From Rhypophila decipiens (Eukaryota; Ascomycota; Sordariomycetes; Sordariales; Naviculisporaceae), in contig MU858201.1 of assembly GCA_033297075.1 (NCBI GenBank), positions 1-64,000 on the forward strand: a DNA stretch of 64,000 nucleotides. Reading direction: 5' to 3'. Shown piece by piece: positions 12,206 to 25,000 of the stretch. Under the pieces are notes generated by a model. The model worked only from the letters and a program-made list of their open reading frames with translations. It searched no databases and was not told the DNA's origin. Positions within the stretch are counted from its first letter, which is position 1; every line of letters starts with the position of its first letter. A program made the position numbers and the translations under genes.

Positions 12206-13388
12206 TCACAAAAGGCTCTCACCCAATGCACAGCGTACAAGGGAGCAGCCTGCCCTGACAGTCTCATGCGCCCCAATGTCCGTCTCGGGTGCCAAACTGG
12301 GATTGACCTCGACAAGATCGACAGCGACCAAGCTGCCTGTCTCGTGGACACACTCGCAGATGTAGTCGCCCTCGCGCAAGGTAAGTCCGCCTCGTACCGG
12401 TGTCCCCGTCGAGGGCGCCCACATGGGGTCGAGCGCATCCACGTCAAAGGACAAGTGGATGGGCGTGTCGCTGCCAATATGGGCCAGAGCCATCTCCATG
12501 ACCCGCCCGATTCCATGGCGGTCGATGTCGAACATGCTAAAGGCCTTGATCCCGTTCTCGCGCAAAATGCGCTTCTCGCCAGCGTCGACGTCGCGCAGCC
12601 CAATGTAGACGAGCTTCTTGAGGCTGATCTGGTTCTCGGGCTTCAGCCAGCCAAAGAAGTCTGGGTTGTCCTCTTTCGCAAGACCCGTCAGGAAGCTGAC
12701 GGGCATGCCGTGGATATTCCCACTCCCGCTAGTCTCCGGGGTATTGATGTCGGCGTGCGCATCGACCCAGATCACGGCCATCTCTCGCCCGAGTCTCTCC
12801 CGGATGGCCTTGGCCGAGCCGCCAATGGTGCCAATGGCAATGCTGTGGTCGCCGCCGAGCGTCAGCACCAGACGGCCTTCCTTGGCCTGCACATATACCT
12901 GGTCGGCAATGCGCTTGGTCACACTGGACACTGCGCGGGGGTTCTTCATGTTACGGTGGGGAGGATCATCTTTGGGCACGAGGTCGGTGTAGAGGTGCAC
13001 TTGGTCGTCGCCGTAGAGTTTGTAGCCAAGCTCTTCGCGCAGCTGTGTCAAGAGCCCCGACTCGATGAGGGCCGAGGGTGCAGCATCGACTCCAGGTTTG
13101 CACTGCAGAGAGAAAAAGTCCGAGTCAGTTTTGCTCCGGATTATGACGTCTAAATGGATGCGACTGCTTGGCACTGACCTGTCCGCCCGAGAAGCCCACA
13201 GCGACGACTCCGAGCTCCTCGGGGTGCGACAAGAACTTGGATTCTATCATTGAGGTGGTTCCAAATGTCTGCGATATGCGTGATCCGTTGCTGGTGCTTG
13301 ACGAGCGAGAGTTGTGCTGGACAAAGGTTGTGGGCTTTTTGACAGGAGGGGCCGTCTCCGGCTCGTTTATGAGGAGTGAAGGCGACAT
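12206..13388 (-). CDS. Arginase
   Basis: Hydrolyses L-arginine to ornithine and urea, the entry step of arginine catabolism. Exon 1 is 13388-13179 and exon 2 is 13102-12206; the 76-bp GTCAGT...GCAG intron lies in phase between SGGQ and CKPGVD. The product is 368 residues. All three Mn-binding signatures are present: GGDHSIAIG (His156), WVDAHADIN (Asp184, His186, Asp188) and SFDVDALDP. The C-terminus CALGESLL fits the family. The first ~50 residues form a Ser/Pro-rich leader longer than in bacterial arginases; a mitochondrial or alternative-start role for it is possible but unproven. The gene is intact. Confidence 0.94.
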
Positions 13389-14933
13389 TCTAGAGGGGGC
13401 CGCAAGGGTAGCAGCGGGACGGGGATCACAGGGGTATCTGCAGCTCGGAGAAAAAAAAGCAAACCAGAACCGTTCTAGAAAGAAAGAAGATAAAGTGTTA
13501 ATAAAAAGAACGAATTACAGAAGAGAAAAGAAATCTCTCAACAAGATTTTATATAAGAAAAAAAGAACGCAATAAGAGTGTTGGCCGAGTGACTAACGTG
13601 AATCAGCGCCGGACGTATTGTTCTTTAACGGCAGGAGGTTGAGATCTTATCGGTTATCGGCGGGCTTGGAGACCGAGAATGACGATTGTTGGAGGGGGCT
13701 CGCTGGGGCTGTTGACTGTGAAAGACAGGGGCTGTTGGTGACCGGGATGCAACTGACAGGCGGATCCCTGGGAAGCTTCCACAAAGGTTCTTTTTATATA
13801 ATTTCTACCATGTGCCTCTGGCCCTCTTCCAACCCTTTCGGACTTTTTACGTTAGAGCAATGACCAACGATACCGGAGACTGGTCCTCGTGATATTTTCA
13901 AGTCGGACCGTTGTCAGCGGCCTGACCAACATTTCCTGGTGACCGGACGCACTGTGTATCCACGAGAAGGGAGCTGTTCTGATGGTGCACGGGTGAGACG
14001 GGAGCTTCTGGACGGTAAAATCCGGTTTCCAAGGGATCAACCGTCAAATCGAAACAAAGCCATGCTACCCCGGATTCAACGTCTATCGGTGCAGATCCCA
14101 CTGGTATATCTGGATCTGGGGCCTCATCTTGTCGATCTGGATCGTTTCCCCTGATTATTGGCGTGCGGCTGTTCACGACGACCTCCGTGCTCGGAGCTGT
14201 TCCAAACAATGATATCTTTGGGCTTCTGTAACCTGCCTTATGAAGGGATTGATCACCGTGGATGACATGGGAGGCTTTGTGAGGCTTGACCGAGTTTCTT
14301 GTCTTGGTTTTTCGTCGCATCAAAGTTGACGGTGGGATCTGGTGAGACGACGAAGAAGAGAGGCCCAACCCATGAATCACCAGCGAAAACTCATGCGGGC
14401 GAGAGCGAGATGATATGAGAGTTGCAAAAGCCTCATCGGAACGTCGTTATATCACCATGTGTGATCAATGGCAGGATGTGCGAAATAGTTCAGATGTTCA
14501 AGATATGAGATGCTGCATGCATCTTCACGAGGCAGGCCATAATTAGTGAGATACATCAAAGTTGATGACAATGTCTGTGTTTCTCGGCCCGAGCAATTGT
14601 TGTCACACATACTCTCAATCAAGGCCCAGCAATGTTCGAGATAACATCCGAGACCTTGATTCGACTGCTTGCGACCCCCCAATTGGATTCGGAATGCCTT
14701 CACCCCGAGCTGAAAGCAACAGCGTACCATCCATCTCTTAGCTGCATCAATAGTCTGTCTGCCAGTCTGTTGACCTGCATTGGTTGCAATATCCGCAGAG
14801 CCTCAATATGGAGCCAACTAGAAATACACCCTCTGGCCTGGTGTTGCTGGCTTCTCCTTCTGTTATCCTCTAGGTCATTGTCTGTCCAAGTAACCACCAT
14901 CAAGTCGCATCAACCTCGCGCCACGAAACTCCA
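13389..14933. other. Intergenic region with one weak open frame
   Basis: Promoter space for arginase and the HET gene. A minus-strand frame at 14380-13898 (160 codons, Ser/Pro-rich, no motif, no splice support) could be a small gene but I cannot support it. Confidence 0.4.
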
Positions 14934-17049
14934 ATGGATGCCTCTTACATCTACGAAGGCCTCCCCGAAGCAGGGCAAATCCGGCTCCTCAAACTCCAGC
15001 CCGGAGCAAAAGACTCGCCAATCCACTTCACCCTTGTAACCGCCAATCTGCACGAGCACCCCGAGTACGAAGCCATATCGTACTGCTGGGGCGACCCATC
15101 CAATCCCAAGACGGTTTACTGCGACGGCAAAACCATCCAAGTGACAACAAGTCTGTACACGGCCCTGAGACGCTTTCGAAAGCCTGGCCAGGTGCGCACG
15201 CTATGGGCCGATGCGGTGTGTATCAACCAGAAAGACGACGTCGAGAAAGGGCAGCAGGTCAATCTCATGACGAGGATCTACTCCCAGCCTACTGCTGTGC
15301 TGATCTGGCTGGGCAATGACAAGACGGGGCTGGATGGCCTGCAGGAATGCCTCAAGGGAGCTTTGGAAGTCTTGCCTCCTGATTCAGAGGACCCGGGGTT
15401 TTTACTTGCGACTACGCTTAAGATGCACAAGGAAGCTGTGGTCAGTCTTGCATTTCTTTTATTTTCCTCGCTTTGCTTTGTTAGTTCGAAAGAAGGTCCT
15501 GACCCATCTCTTGGTTTGGTTATATATAGGAACTCCGAAAAGAAGGCAAACCCAATTTCAATGACCACAATTGGGCGCCCATGAATCACTTATTCTGCAG
15601 GCCCTGGTTCGACAGACGGTGGATCATCCAAGAAGTTACCATGGCACCAGACGACGTGCCCCGTAGAGCGCTGTGTGGCGATGACATTGAGTTTGACTGG
15701 GAGGACCTCGCCAGCATCAGCTACCGGATCGGATCCTACGGACTCATCTTCTCCATCGCGGGTTTATCAGCAGGTAGGCCCCTCTCCCCGTTCCCCTCCT
15801 CCATCTTCTCCAGATCTCCAAACTAATGCCCAAACCTCAAGTAAACCCTGTTGCTCCTTCAATGACGTCTTTTTTGCTCTCCCAAGGACGCCCCATCAAA
15901 TCTTCAATGTTAAGCTACCTCGCCCGGCTGATAAAGAAGTACCACGACCACCCAAATACCAACTTGATCGACCTGGTAACAGCCACCGCCACGTTCCAAT
16001 GTACCGAGCCAAAAGACCATTTATATTCGCTCCTCAACATCACGCCCCGCAATAGCGACCTTGTACCAGATTATTCCATCTCCATAGAGGAAGCTTGTCT
16101 CCGGTTTGCAACTTCGGTTCTCAAAAAAGATGGTAATCTGCGGATACTGAGTCTAGCGCCGCATACCTATCTCCAAGTTGATGCCATTCCAGGCGTCGAA
16201 CAAGTGAAGATGCCCAAGCGGCTAGATCTGCCTTCTTGGGTACCGGATCTGACTCTTCAAGGGCCGGTCAATCCCATGGTCTCTTACACAATCCGACAAC
16301 AACTTTTTCACGCAGGCCAGAACAATCCAAACTCGTCAGATCCAAACTCAAATCAAAAGGAGGAAGAAGTAGTCATCAGCATTTCACCAGACAATAAATG
16401 TCTCCACCTCCGCGGCAAGATAGTCGACAAAATCAGCGCCCACACGAGAGCAAACTTTGACGTCCCCTACGCAATGGATCAACCAACCTGGCATAAAATG
16501 GTCATCGGTAAACAGAGAAACTGGCTCAAGGAATGTCAATCCATCGCTGCGCCTACACCCGACCTTCAAGTCAAGCTTCAAATTGACCAGGAATTTAAAG
16601 ATGAATTTGCGCTGGCGATATTAAATGGCATGACGATGATGCGGGACCCAGTTCCCGACGAAATCCTTCCTATGGTTCATGCTTATATGGATTATCTTTC
16701 TGATGCTCTTGCCAAGCCTGAGGACCAGATTTCCGAGGAGAAAAAGGTGATGTTATTAACCTATGGGCCGCTTATTGAAGCTTCGATTTCGCTTATGGGT
16801 GAAGCGAGGAGGTTTTGTCGGACTGAGGGCGGTCGATTGGGGCAGGTCAGGAAAGAGGCTAGGGTTGGGTATCTGGTTTGTATTATTTTGGGAGCCGAGG
16901 TCCCTTATGTCATTCGACCACTGACAACGAAAACGGACAATGCGGAGGTATTTTATGAGCTGGTGGGAGATTGTTATCTCAGTGGGGTGATGCAAGGTGA
17001 GGCTTTGAGAGATGGGAGGTATGAGACTGTTGATATTGTGCTGGTTTGA
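14934..17049 (+). CDS. HET-domain (heterokaryon incompatibility) protein
   Basis: HET-domain proteins act in fungal non-self recognition and trigger cell death after incompatible fusion. Exons 14934-15440, 15530-15773 and 15887-17049 join in phase into 637 residues. The HET domain fills about residues 45-200, with the signature YEAISYCWGD, then LWADAVCINQ and the PWFDRRWIIQEV block across the first intron. The C-terminal part carries TEPKDHLYSLL, usual in HET proteins. No NACHT, WD40 or ankyrin region follows. Unlike the accessory genes beyond 31 kb, this one shows no frameshift or internal stop. What it recognises cannot be told. Confidence 0.88.
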
Positions 17050-18538
17050 GGGGTTCGTTGCTGTCTGCGGCACAAACTCTGGCATTTTTTAGGTACAATG
17101 GAAGATCTTTGGCCACGAGATCACCCTCTTCCAACTTGACCGACGTACTGATCCATGCTGAGGTGGCACAGCAGATGTACTTGGCCAACCCAAGAACTAC
17201 GGAACGAAAAGAAAAACCCCAGCTCCAAGACATCTGGACAGGAGCTGAGAGGCACACTTACACTCTCACTCTCTACAATCTGAGTCGGTGGCAAAGTCAG
17301 GTGTAAGACAAGTGAGTTTGAGTTCAAGAATAGAAGTCTTTCGCACAACTGTTCGTCAGTGTACGATATAATCTGGCTCCCAAATGCAGGAGGATGGCAC
17401 AGAAAAGTTTCCAATCTCGACCACGCCGCGAGAAATATAACTGCGAGGTTGTCCTCTGGATGCAGAATAGCCGCTGCGACACTCGCCAGTTTCCCGTTAG
17501 ACATTAATATAACAGATGATGCAAAAAGATCCATCGTCATGATAATAGGTGGGGTGCAATTGTGTGGTCTCCGTTGGCGTCATAACCGCAGGAAAAATAT
17601 TCATTGAACGGCAACTGTCATCTGAACTTCAAGACACGCAAAGGTTTTGAGATTAAGGGAATTGGCCAGTTTGTTCACCGTTGTCAAGGCATAAATCGGA
17701 CCTGTCTCATGATGAGTTATCACGATAAGATTTCATCAGTGAGGTCCCGGTGCCGGCCGCCCCGGCGCCGTTCAAAACGCCTTCCCGACAAAGGTGTAAT
17801 TGCCTGCCCAAGAACTCCACCACTTGTCCCACGCGACCCAGTGCCGTCCCCAGCAATGTGAAACTCTCGCACAAGGTACTGAAAATTGGTGCTAAAACAT
17901 TCTTTCCTTCCACTGCACTTCAGCCGGTACCCGCACAGGCGGCGAACCACTAGCAGTACAGGCGCCAAGCCTTTTTCCGGTGGGCTGCCCCCTGTGCTCT
18001 GCAGACCAATTCCATGTCTCGAATCTCCTGCCGCTGCGATTCGCCAAGTCGCCTCCGGACCCCATGCGACCCTTCCTCCTTTTCGAGATCAGCAATTTCT
18101 ATCACCGTCGACGTGAAGAAGCACTTGATTTTTCCCCCAACGGTGGTTCGTGACGGACACACAAATGGGCTTCGAGCTATGCTTGGCTCTTTAATGTTCT
18201 AACGATTCTGATTCATTCTCTCTCGACGTTGTTCGCTGTTTCGTGCATCGCACCACCACTCTGTCCGACCTTCTGACGCTCCTTACCCGAACAACCATCC
18301 GTCCTACCTTGCCTTCGATTTCGCCGTCCACGAAATACCATTGCTGCTTCGTTAATCGCGACGAGACCACGAATCTTGAACTATCCTCGGACGACAAGTT
18401 CTCCCGATCCCTCGCAAGACGACCGTCGCTCCTTGAGAACCCTTCCCACATTGGGCCGGTCGTTTCATGTCACCAGCCGTGCCAAGGTTGGCAAAGGATA
18501 CTGCAAGACCAAGGTCAAAGGGGCATACTGAGGTCAAG
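17050..18538. other. Intergenic region
   Basis: About 1.5 kb between two plus-strand genes. Short frames on both strands overlap each other and show no motif. The last 300 bp are pyrimidine-rich and probably the leader of the GT90 gene. Confidence 0.45.
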
Positions 18539-20657
18539 ATGTCGTTCGCAACGCGCCGCACCTCGGCGCTACTGCGATTTGTCGTCCCGGCCTTTCTGAT
18601 AATACTCGTACTCTACTACTGGACCTCACCCAGCCCAGCTATTTACTCGGTTTCCAGTCCAAACGTGGACAAGGCACGTCCCGAGGCGCCCCAAACTCAC
18701 GATACTTCCGGAGTTTACCCCACGCATGAGAACACAGAAAATACTAATGAAGGAAACTCCCAAGGACAGACTGCGCCCCAGGCCCCATCTTCACCCAAGA
18801 AGGAGGACTTTCCCCCGGCCCCTCCCGTGGCCCCTCCCGCCCCGAGCGCCATTCCGCCAGTGGCGCCAACTACCCACGCGGCATCTGCAGCCGGGACCCA
18901 CCCCATCGACGTCAGGATCAGAGCCGCCGAAGAAGAGTTTGAAGAGAAGTTGTCTAGGGAGTCAAAGTCTCTGGAAGAGGCGGCTGCTGCATACCGGAAA
19001 CGCCGCGGTCGACACCCGCCCCCTGGATTCAAGGAATGGTACGACTTTGCGACAGAGAATGAGGCCGTCATGGTGGAGGACTTCTGGGACCAGATCTACC
19101 ACGACCTGGAGCCGTTCTGGGCCAAAGAGCCTTCCCGGACCCGGAAGGATGCCTGGGAATTTGAGATGCGCATCAACATTCGCGACCACAATGCCACGAC
19201 GACGAGCGGCTGGTTCTGGACCAAGATCTGGATCTCGCTGATCAAGGAGATTGAGCACTTGCTCCCGGATATGGACATTCCCCTGAACGCCATGGACGAG
19301 CCGAGAGTCATTGTCCCCTGGGAGGACATGGATGGGTTCATGACCAAAGCGCACAAGACTAGAGCAATGAAGGAACCTGCTGATGTGGTCTCCACCTGGA
19401 GCAAACTGCTTCCCGCGGACCAGGATCCAGAAGAGAATGTGGACAAGACAACCCGGTTATGGGATAGGAATAGTACGTCCCTCTACCATTCCCAGAAACC
19501 CACATCTTGGCTGGCCGAGATTGTTACTAACAAGAATCTTTGCAGAGCACTTCTGGGAAATCGTCCGACGCGGATGCGCCCCTGACAGTCCCGCCCGCCA
19601 GGCCGAGATCATGACCGACTTTACCAAGACCCCCATGATCCAAAACAGCCTTGCCGCACCGCACATGGAAAACGGCTACGTCAAGAACTATACCCTGAGT
19701 ACCGAATTCTGCCACCAGCCCGACCTGCAAGCCCTAAATGGCATTTTCGTCGAGCCCATCACCGTCGCTGCGACCGATGACCTATTCCCTCTTTTTGGCG
19801 GTTCCAAGCTAGCCGTCAACAACGAGATCCTCCTCCCGGCACCCATGTACTGGAACGAGGAAGAGCGCTTTGTAGGAAAGCAGACGGACCAACCGTCCTG
19901 GTCCGAGAAGAACGACGGTGCCGTCTGGCGCGGCGTCGCCACCGGCGGCAAGAATCGCGAGAACAACTGGAAGGCCTTCCAGCGACACCGCTTCGTGGCC
20001 ATGAACAACGGCACCAAACTCACCCGCGCCGAGGAATGGTCCGAGCTACCGAACAACTTTGCCCTGCCGCCGAGTAATTACCACCTAGGGGCACAGGAGG
20101 AAGGAAAGCTAGGCGAGTGGGTGGGTAGCTGGGCCGATGTCGCATTTGTAGATCTCATGTGCGAGACGAAGCAAACCCCGGCGATTCTTTGCAACTATAC
20201 CAACCCATACTACTCGGTGAAGGACGGGATGAAGCTTGATAAACAATTTCACTGGAAGTACATGCCCGACATTGACGGCAACAGCTTTAGCGGACGGTAT
20301 CTGGGCTTCCTGAGGTCGACTAGCTTACCCATCAAGGCGACGCTCTGGAGGGAGTGGCACGATAGTCGCCTTGTGGCGTGGAAACACTTTGTTCCGATGG
20401 ATAATCGGTTTACGGAGTGGTATGGCATCATGGAGTACTTTTTGGGGTATAAAGACAGGAAAGGACATGACGAGGAGGCGGAAAAGATTGCGCTCGCGGG
20501 GAGGGACTGGGCCCAAAGGGTATTGCGGAAGGAGGATATGAAGATTTATGTGCTCAGGTTGCTGCTTGAGTATGCTAGGGTCAGTGATGATCGACGGGAG
20601 AGGATGGGGTGGGTTGAGGATTTGGTTGGGGCTGCTGTTGAGGATCCCGATGCGTGA
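18539..20657 (+). CDS. GT90 (CAP10/CAP1-type) glycosyltransferase
   Basis: A Golgi-type glycosyltransferase, related to cryptococcal capsule xylosyltransferases, that probably modifies glycans in the secretory pathway. Exon 1 is 18539-19472 and exon 2 is 19546-20657 (phase 1 join), giving 681 residues. A single N-terminal helix at about 12-28 (LRFVVPAFLIILVLYYW) makes it type II. A Pro/Ala-rich stem at 40-145 leads into the catalytic domain. Family hallmarks include HFWEIVRRGCAPDSPAR, KQTDQPSWSEKNDGAVWRG, RENNWKAFQRHRF and the C-terminal WAQRVLRKEDMKIYVLRLL. The start at 18539 places the membrane anchor correctly; an upstream in-frame ATG at 18467 would bury it. Confidence 0.88.
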
Positions 20658-22005
20658 TTTTGGGTGGTTTAAACTTGTTTTGTTATTTTCTTATGGGTTT
20701 GTTATTATATTGTAGTAATTTGCATGCGGCATGCGGCAGGCGCGCAGGCTTTCATTTTGTTGTTTTGAGCTGGACGTTTTACCTCTCTGTTCGTTGCTTT
20801 CCTGCGTGGCGTGTCTCTTGCATTGGCTGGCTGGCTGGTCTGTCGTCCTTTTTTACTCGCTCGGCGGTTGGACGATGTTGGTTGCAGGCTGGAGTCATGG
20901 ATACGCTTTTTTCACTTTCTTTCTTTTCATTTCCCGCCTTTTCTTGTTCATTGTACCGAAACTACCAACTTTATTAGCTGTATCATAGTTCTTGGATCTC
21001 ATTTTGACCAAAATGAAAGGTCGGCCGGTTCTGCTTGTTAGAGACTTCCTATATATTTTTACTTAAATCGCTTCGTCTGCTTATAAGCCAGTTGTTCTGG
21101 AAGGTGAGGTAATGATGCTTCCATCTATGCCTGGTCACGACTCGACCTGAGCTTTAATATCTCCAGATGAGGGAGTAATATATTGGCTCGTAATCGAAAG
21201 AGTAGAGGCCGTACTTTTCGTCTCTCTAGATTCCAACACTTTACACTCCGTTCCAGTGAAATATATACAGCAAACAAACACCTCACCAGACCATTCACAT
21301 CCCCTTAACCCCATAACTTACACACTGGCACATACCCAAAGAATCCAAACCCCACCGAAGTAACCTGAACTAGGAAAACCAGCCAGCACGCTTCACGATA
21401 TAAAGTTGAAGCCAAGAGCTCAAGAGCTCAATGTTATCTCCCTTTTCTTTTGCTACCCCAGTCCTGTTCACATTGATATCCACTTTTGAAGGGCAATCGA
21501 AAATCTTCTCTGCGTTTGCTAGTAGTCTGAAGTTCGGTCTTCCTAAACCGAGCCAACGTGCATAATCAACCATGTACGTCGATACGATTGATATTAGACC
21601 AAGACTTTCAATAAGTGATAGTCTCATGCAGGTAGTTCAGACGTCTGCGAGTTGGACGTCTGTGGTAGTAATCCTACGGTACGACGGATAAATGCCGGTG
21701 TTCCCCGGTACTTCTAATGGATGTTGGTGCTTGGCTCTTTCGTGACGGGACTTTGCTCAATGTGATTGTGACCAAGACGAGCATTGATTAGCACATTGGT
21801 CTGATGCATCACTCATTGCCCACTTACCATGGGATTTTGAGATGGTCCATGAACTTCATCACCAGCGTGATTCGTACCCTCCCAAATCTCACAATCTGCA
21901 CTCAATCTCGATTCATCTTGGTCATTTACCCTTGAACAGCCAAGCTTGACCTCTTGCTCACACACAAACACCAAGTACTTTGAGACAACCCCCTCAGCCT
22001 CAGCC
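20658..22005. other. Intergenic region
   Basis: T-rich 3' UTR of the GT90 gene, then about 1 kb in which no gene could be supported. Confidence 0.45.
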
Positions 22006-23001
22006 ATGAGTCCAACTACTCAAAACAAACAACAAAATGACACCTCACCCAGAGAGAAAATAAAAACATCCCTCACAGGAACACCAGCAACAGCCCTAAT
22101 AGCCGTCTTCGGCCGGCATCTCGAATCCCAACTCCCCCCAGAGCGTCGCCTTCTGAGCGATACCTACGCAACCGAAATCGTCTCAAGAATCGACTACCCC
22201 TTCTCTCAACTTCGCGTAGGAGGCGGCACAGTAGCCTACCTCGGCATGCGAGGAGCTCATCTCGACGGCTGGGTATCAGATTTTATCAAGAGAAATCCCG
22301 CTCCGAGAGGATGCACGGTTGTTAACCTTGCTTGTGGGCTTGATTCCCGCGCGTTGAGGCTGCTTACCATCCCTGCCGCTGATGATATAAAAGTGAGATG
22401 GATAGACGTCGACTTGCCCGAGGTAGTTGAGCTCCGGGAGCAGGTTGTCCCTTTCCCACCTTTGTCTTCCTACTCCTTCTCCACAGACCAGCCAGAAGGC
22501 AGCAAACAGCAAGGTGAAAGGGAAGCCATAGCAGGGCTGGAATACACCCTCCTCCCTGGCTCCGTTACAAATCACCAATTCATCACCCCCCTACCAAACG
22601 ACCGCCCAACAATAATCGTAATGGAAGGTCTATCAGCCTACCTCCAACCCGAGGAAGGCCAGGCCATGATTTCCAACATTTGTTCACACTTCAGCAGCAC
22701 ACAATCCAGCGGTCCTGTTGGAGAGAATGAAATGATCTTCGAAGCAATAAACGGCTTTACATTGGCACTTCAAGGCTTGCTTGGCTATCTGAAGAAAACT
22801 GAGGCGGCAGTGTATTGGGGTGTCGATGATGTTAGATCGCTTGAGAAACTTCACGAGGGATTGGTACTGGTGGAGGAACATCCTGTTTGTTCGTTGGAAG
22901 GTGTCGTGAATTCTCCTTTGGCGGGGAGGATCTTTTGGTGGTTATGTTCGTGGTTTGAGGTTTCGAGGAATTCGTTGAGGCATTTGCGTTATGTTTTCTG
23001 A
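22006..23001 (+). CDS. Leucine carboxyl methyltransferase-family SAM enzyme
   Basis: A single exon of 331 residues. Motif I is VVNLACGLDSRALRL and the acidic end of the next strand is WIDVDLPEV; VMEGLSAYLQPEEGQ is the family's third landmark. This is the LCM/TcmP O-methyltransferase fold, which includes PP2A methyltransferase but also many bacterial and fungal secondary-metabolite enzymes. Length and the early DTYA block (LLSDTYATEIV) fit the TcmP-like side better. The substrate is unknown. It converges with the MFS transporter gene on the opposite strand, about 340 bp away. The start at 22006 follows a natural leader. Confidence 0.78.
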   Translation: MSPTTQNKQQNDTSPREKIKTSLTGTPATALIAVFGRHLESQLPPERRLLSDTYATEIVSRIDYPFSQLRVGGGTVAYLGMRGAHLDGWVSDFIKRNPAPRGCTVVNLACGLDSRALRLLTIPAADDIKVRWIDVDLPEVVELREQVVPFPPLSSYSFSTDQPEGSKQQGEREAIAGLEYTLLPGSVTNHQFITPLPNDRPTIIVMEGLSAYLQPEEGQAMISNICSHFSSTQSSGPVGENEMIFEAINGFTLALQGLLGYLKKTEAAVYWGVDDVRSLEKLHEGLVLVEEHPVCSLEGVVNSPLAGRIFWWLCSWFEVSRNSLRHLRYVF

Positions 23002-23343
23002 TGTTGCTACATAATACCCCTACTTGGTAACCGTTGACATTGAGTTAAGCTTGAAAGAAATGGCCTTGTGAGAAGTCTGGTCTTTACTATTCCCTGATGT
23101 TTATATCACATGTATCTCCCAAAATAATAAAGTAGTTAATAGAGATTTTTATAGATTCTTTGCGCACCATACTTTTTAGCATCAAAGAGCTATCCGGGAA
23201 TTTGTTTCCAATTCTTCAAATATAATTGATGATGGCGCTAGACACAAACAGCTTTGAGCATGCCCAAATTATATGATATACCATGACTTAACATCCAGAT
23301 CACAAAGTAAAATCAACTAAAAAGAGTCATCCCATCATGAGTA
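23002..23343. other. Short convergent intergenic region
   Basis: AT-rich 3' ends of the methyltransferase and transporter genes. Confidence 0.5.
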
Positions 23344-25000
23344 TCAAATTCCTTCCGCCTGCGTCTCCCGCCTCATCTTTGCCCGCCGCTCCTGTTGCTG
23401 CTTCAACCACATGGCCGTGAAGATAATGCTCGTCATCCCCGCCGTGGCCGCCACCATGCCAAAGCCCAACAAATACTTGGGTGCATGCTCTTTCGGCCAC
23501 AAATAAGCACCGTACACATTGCCCGTGTTGGAAGCCATACTCATGATACCAAGCGTGAGAGCTCTCACCTCGGGCGGAACATCCTGAAACAGCTCGGCGC
23601 AGAGAGCAAAAGTGCCCGAGAAAGCAGCCCACACGCCGCCCGTCATGAACGCAATAAGCACATAGCGAGCTGTAAAGTCAAAGACGAAGCAAGTGGCGAT
23701 TGCGAGAATGACAGACGTGGATAGCCCGGCTACAATGACGATGGCGCGGTGCTGGGGAATCCTGTCGCCGATTATGCCTGAAAGAATGGAGAACACGAAC
23801 CCGACTACCCAGAGAGGGACGGTCATGTACTGAGCTTTGACGGGGTTGTCGTAGCCTAGTCCTTTGACTAGGACTGGGTAGAAATAGACTATTAGAAGGG
23901 ATCCACAGAGAAACTGGATGAGATGCCATGGTTAGCTTGCTTTGGCAATGCAGTTTGAAAGAGAAGTAGTGTACTCACAATTGCTGCGATGGCAATTCCG
24001 TATGTTCTCCAATCACTCAGAGATATCCGAATGGCCTCCTTCACGCTGACCTTCTTCCCAGCAGAAGAGTCGCCATCCTTGGCAGTAACGATTCCAACTT
24101 GCGTGAGCCGGTTCGTCGCTATGACCTTTTGCTCTGCTGAGAGCCGTCTCCAGGTGGTCGGGTAATCAGGCAACGTCAACATGGCGAGGAGAGAAGCTAC
24201 AACGGTGACTACGCCTTCGACAATGAACAACCATCGCCAGCCCCTGATTCCCCTCGCACCTTCTAGATGCTCCATGACGCCGCCGGCAATCAGACTACCA
24301 AAGGCACCGCCGACCTGGGCTGCCGACATGTAGTAGGATGCCCGCTTACCCATCTCGTCTGGGCGGTACCAGTTGGAGAAGAGGTACGTGGCGCCAGGGT
24401 TAAAGATGGACTCGAGAGCGCCCAGAAGGGTTCGCAAACCGATCAGCTGTGGGAAGGTAGTCATGGCACCCATGCAGGCTGTGACTACGCCCCAGAGGCC
24501 CATGATGGCCGGGATGGTTATAGATGGCTTGGTCCGGGAGAGGATCGTCATCGCAAATGGCACGGCGGCGATATAGCCGACTATGAACGTGTTAGAATCG
24601 AGGATTCAATGACCGCGGCATTGGAAAGACTCACAGTAGAATGTGCTGATGGCCAAGCTGAATTGTGTCGAGGTGAGGTTCAGCTCCGCTGTGAGACCTG
24701 CGATACTGGCATTACCCAGACTATCACGCTGCTACGTTAGTTGATCTTTCGATCCAGATGTTTTTGAGGAGTAGAAACTCACTTTGCTCGGTCCATCCAG
24801 GCCAGGAGGGACATGATCCAGACGGTAGGAAGAAGGAACAAGTCCACCTTCCGGAGGACCTTGGCTTCTTCCCTCGGAGTCCAGGTGATGGCCTCGTTGC
24901 CGGCGCCGCTCGGCACTTGAACGACGGCACCATGGCCAGCCTGAGGTTTGGTCACATCGTCTTGAGACCCCGAGAGGGACTTTTCCGAGTGGGAGCCCAT
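23344..25000 (-). CDS. MFS transporter, Dal5/allantoate permease type
   Basis: A plasma-membrane anion:cation symporter of the fungal ACS/Dal5 family, importing small organic acids, vitamins or allantoate-like compounds; the substrate is unknown. Exons 25000-24783, 24720-24635, 24580-23979 and 23913-23344 give 491 residues and about 12 membrane helices. The first acceptor must be the AG at 24722-24721, which yields the expected WMDRANLGNASIAGL at helix 1; other acceptors give stops. The family pattern continues with LFSNWYRPDEMGKRAS after helix 4 and RGWRWLFIVEG. The cytosolic tail is short and charged (QQQERRAKMRRE). The gene is intact. Confidence 0.9.

Noticed and set aside
12194..13153. 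319-codon plus-strand open frame opposite arginase
   Set aside because: A mirror of the arginase codons; arginase motifs, metal ligands and intron all lie on the minus strand.
24721..24782. GC-AG intron or alternative acceptor in the transporter
   Set aside because: The normal GTGAGT donor paired with the AG at 24722-24721 gives the conserved DRANLGNA sequence; no unusual intron is needed.
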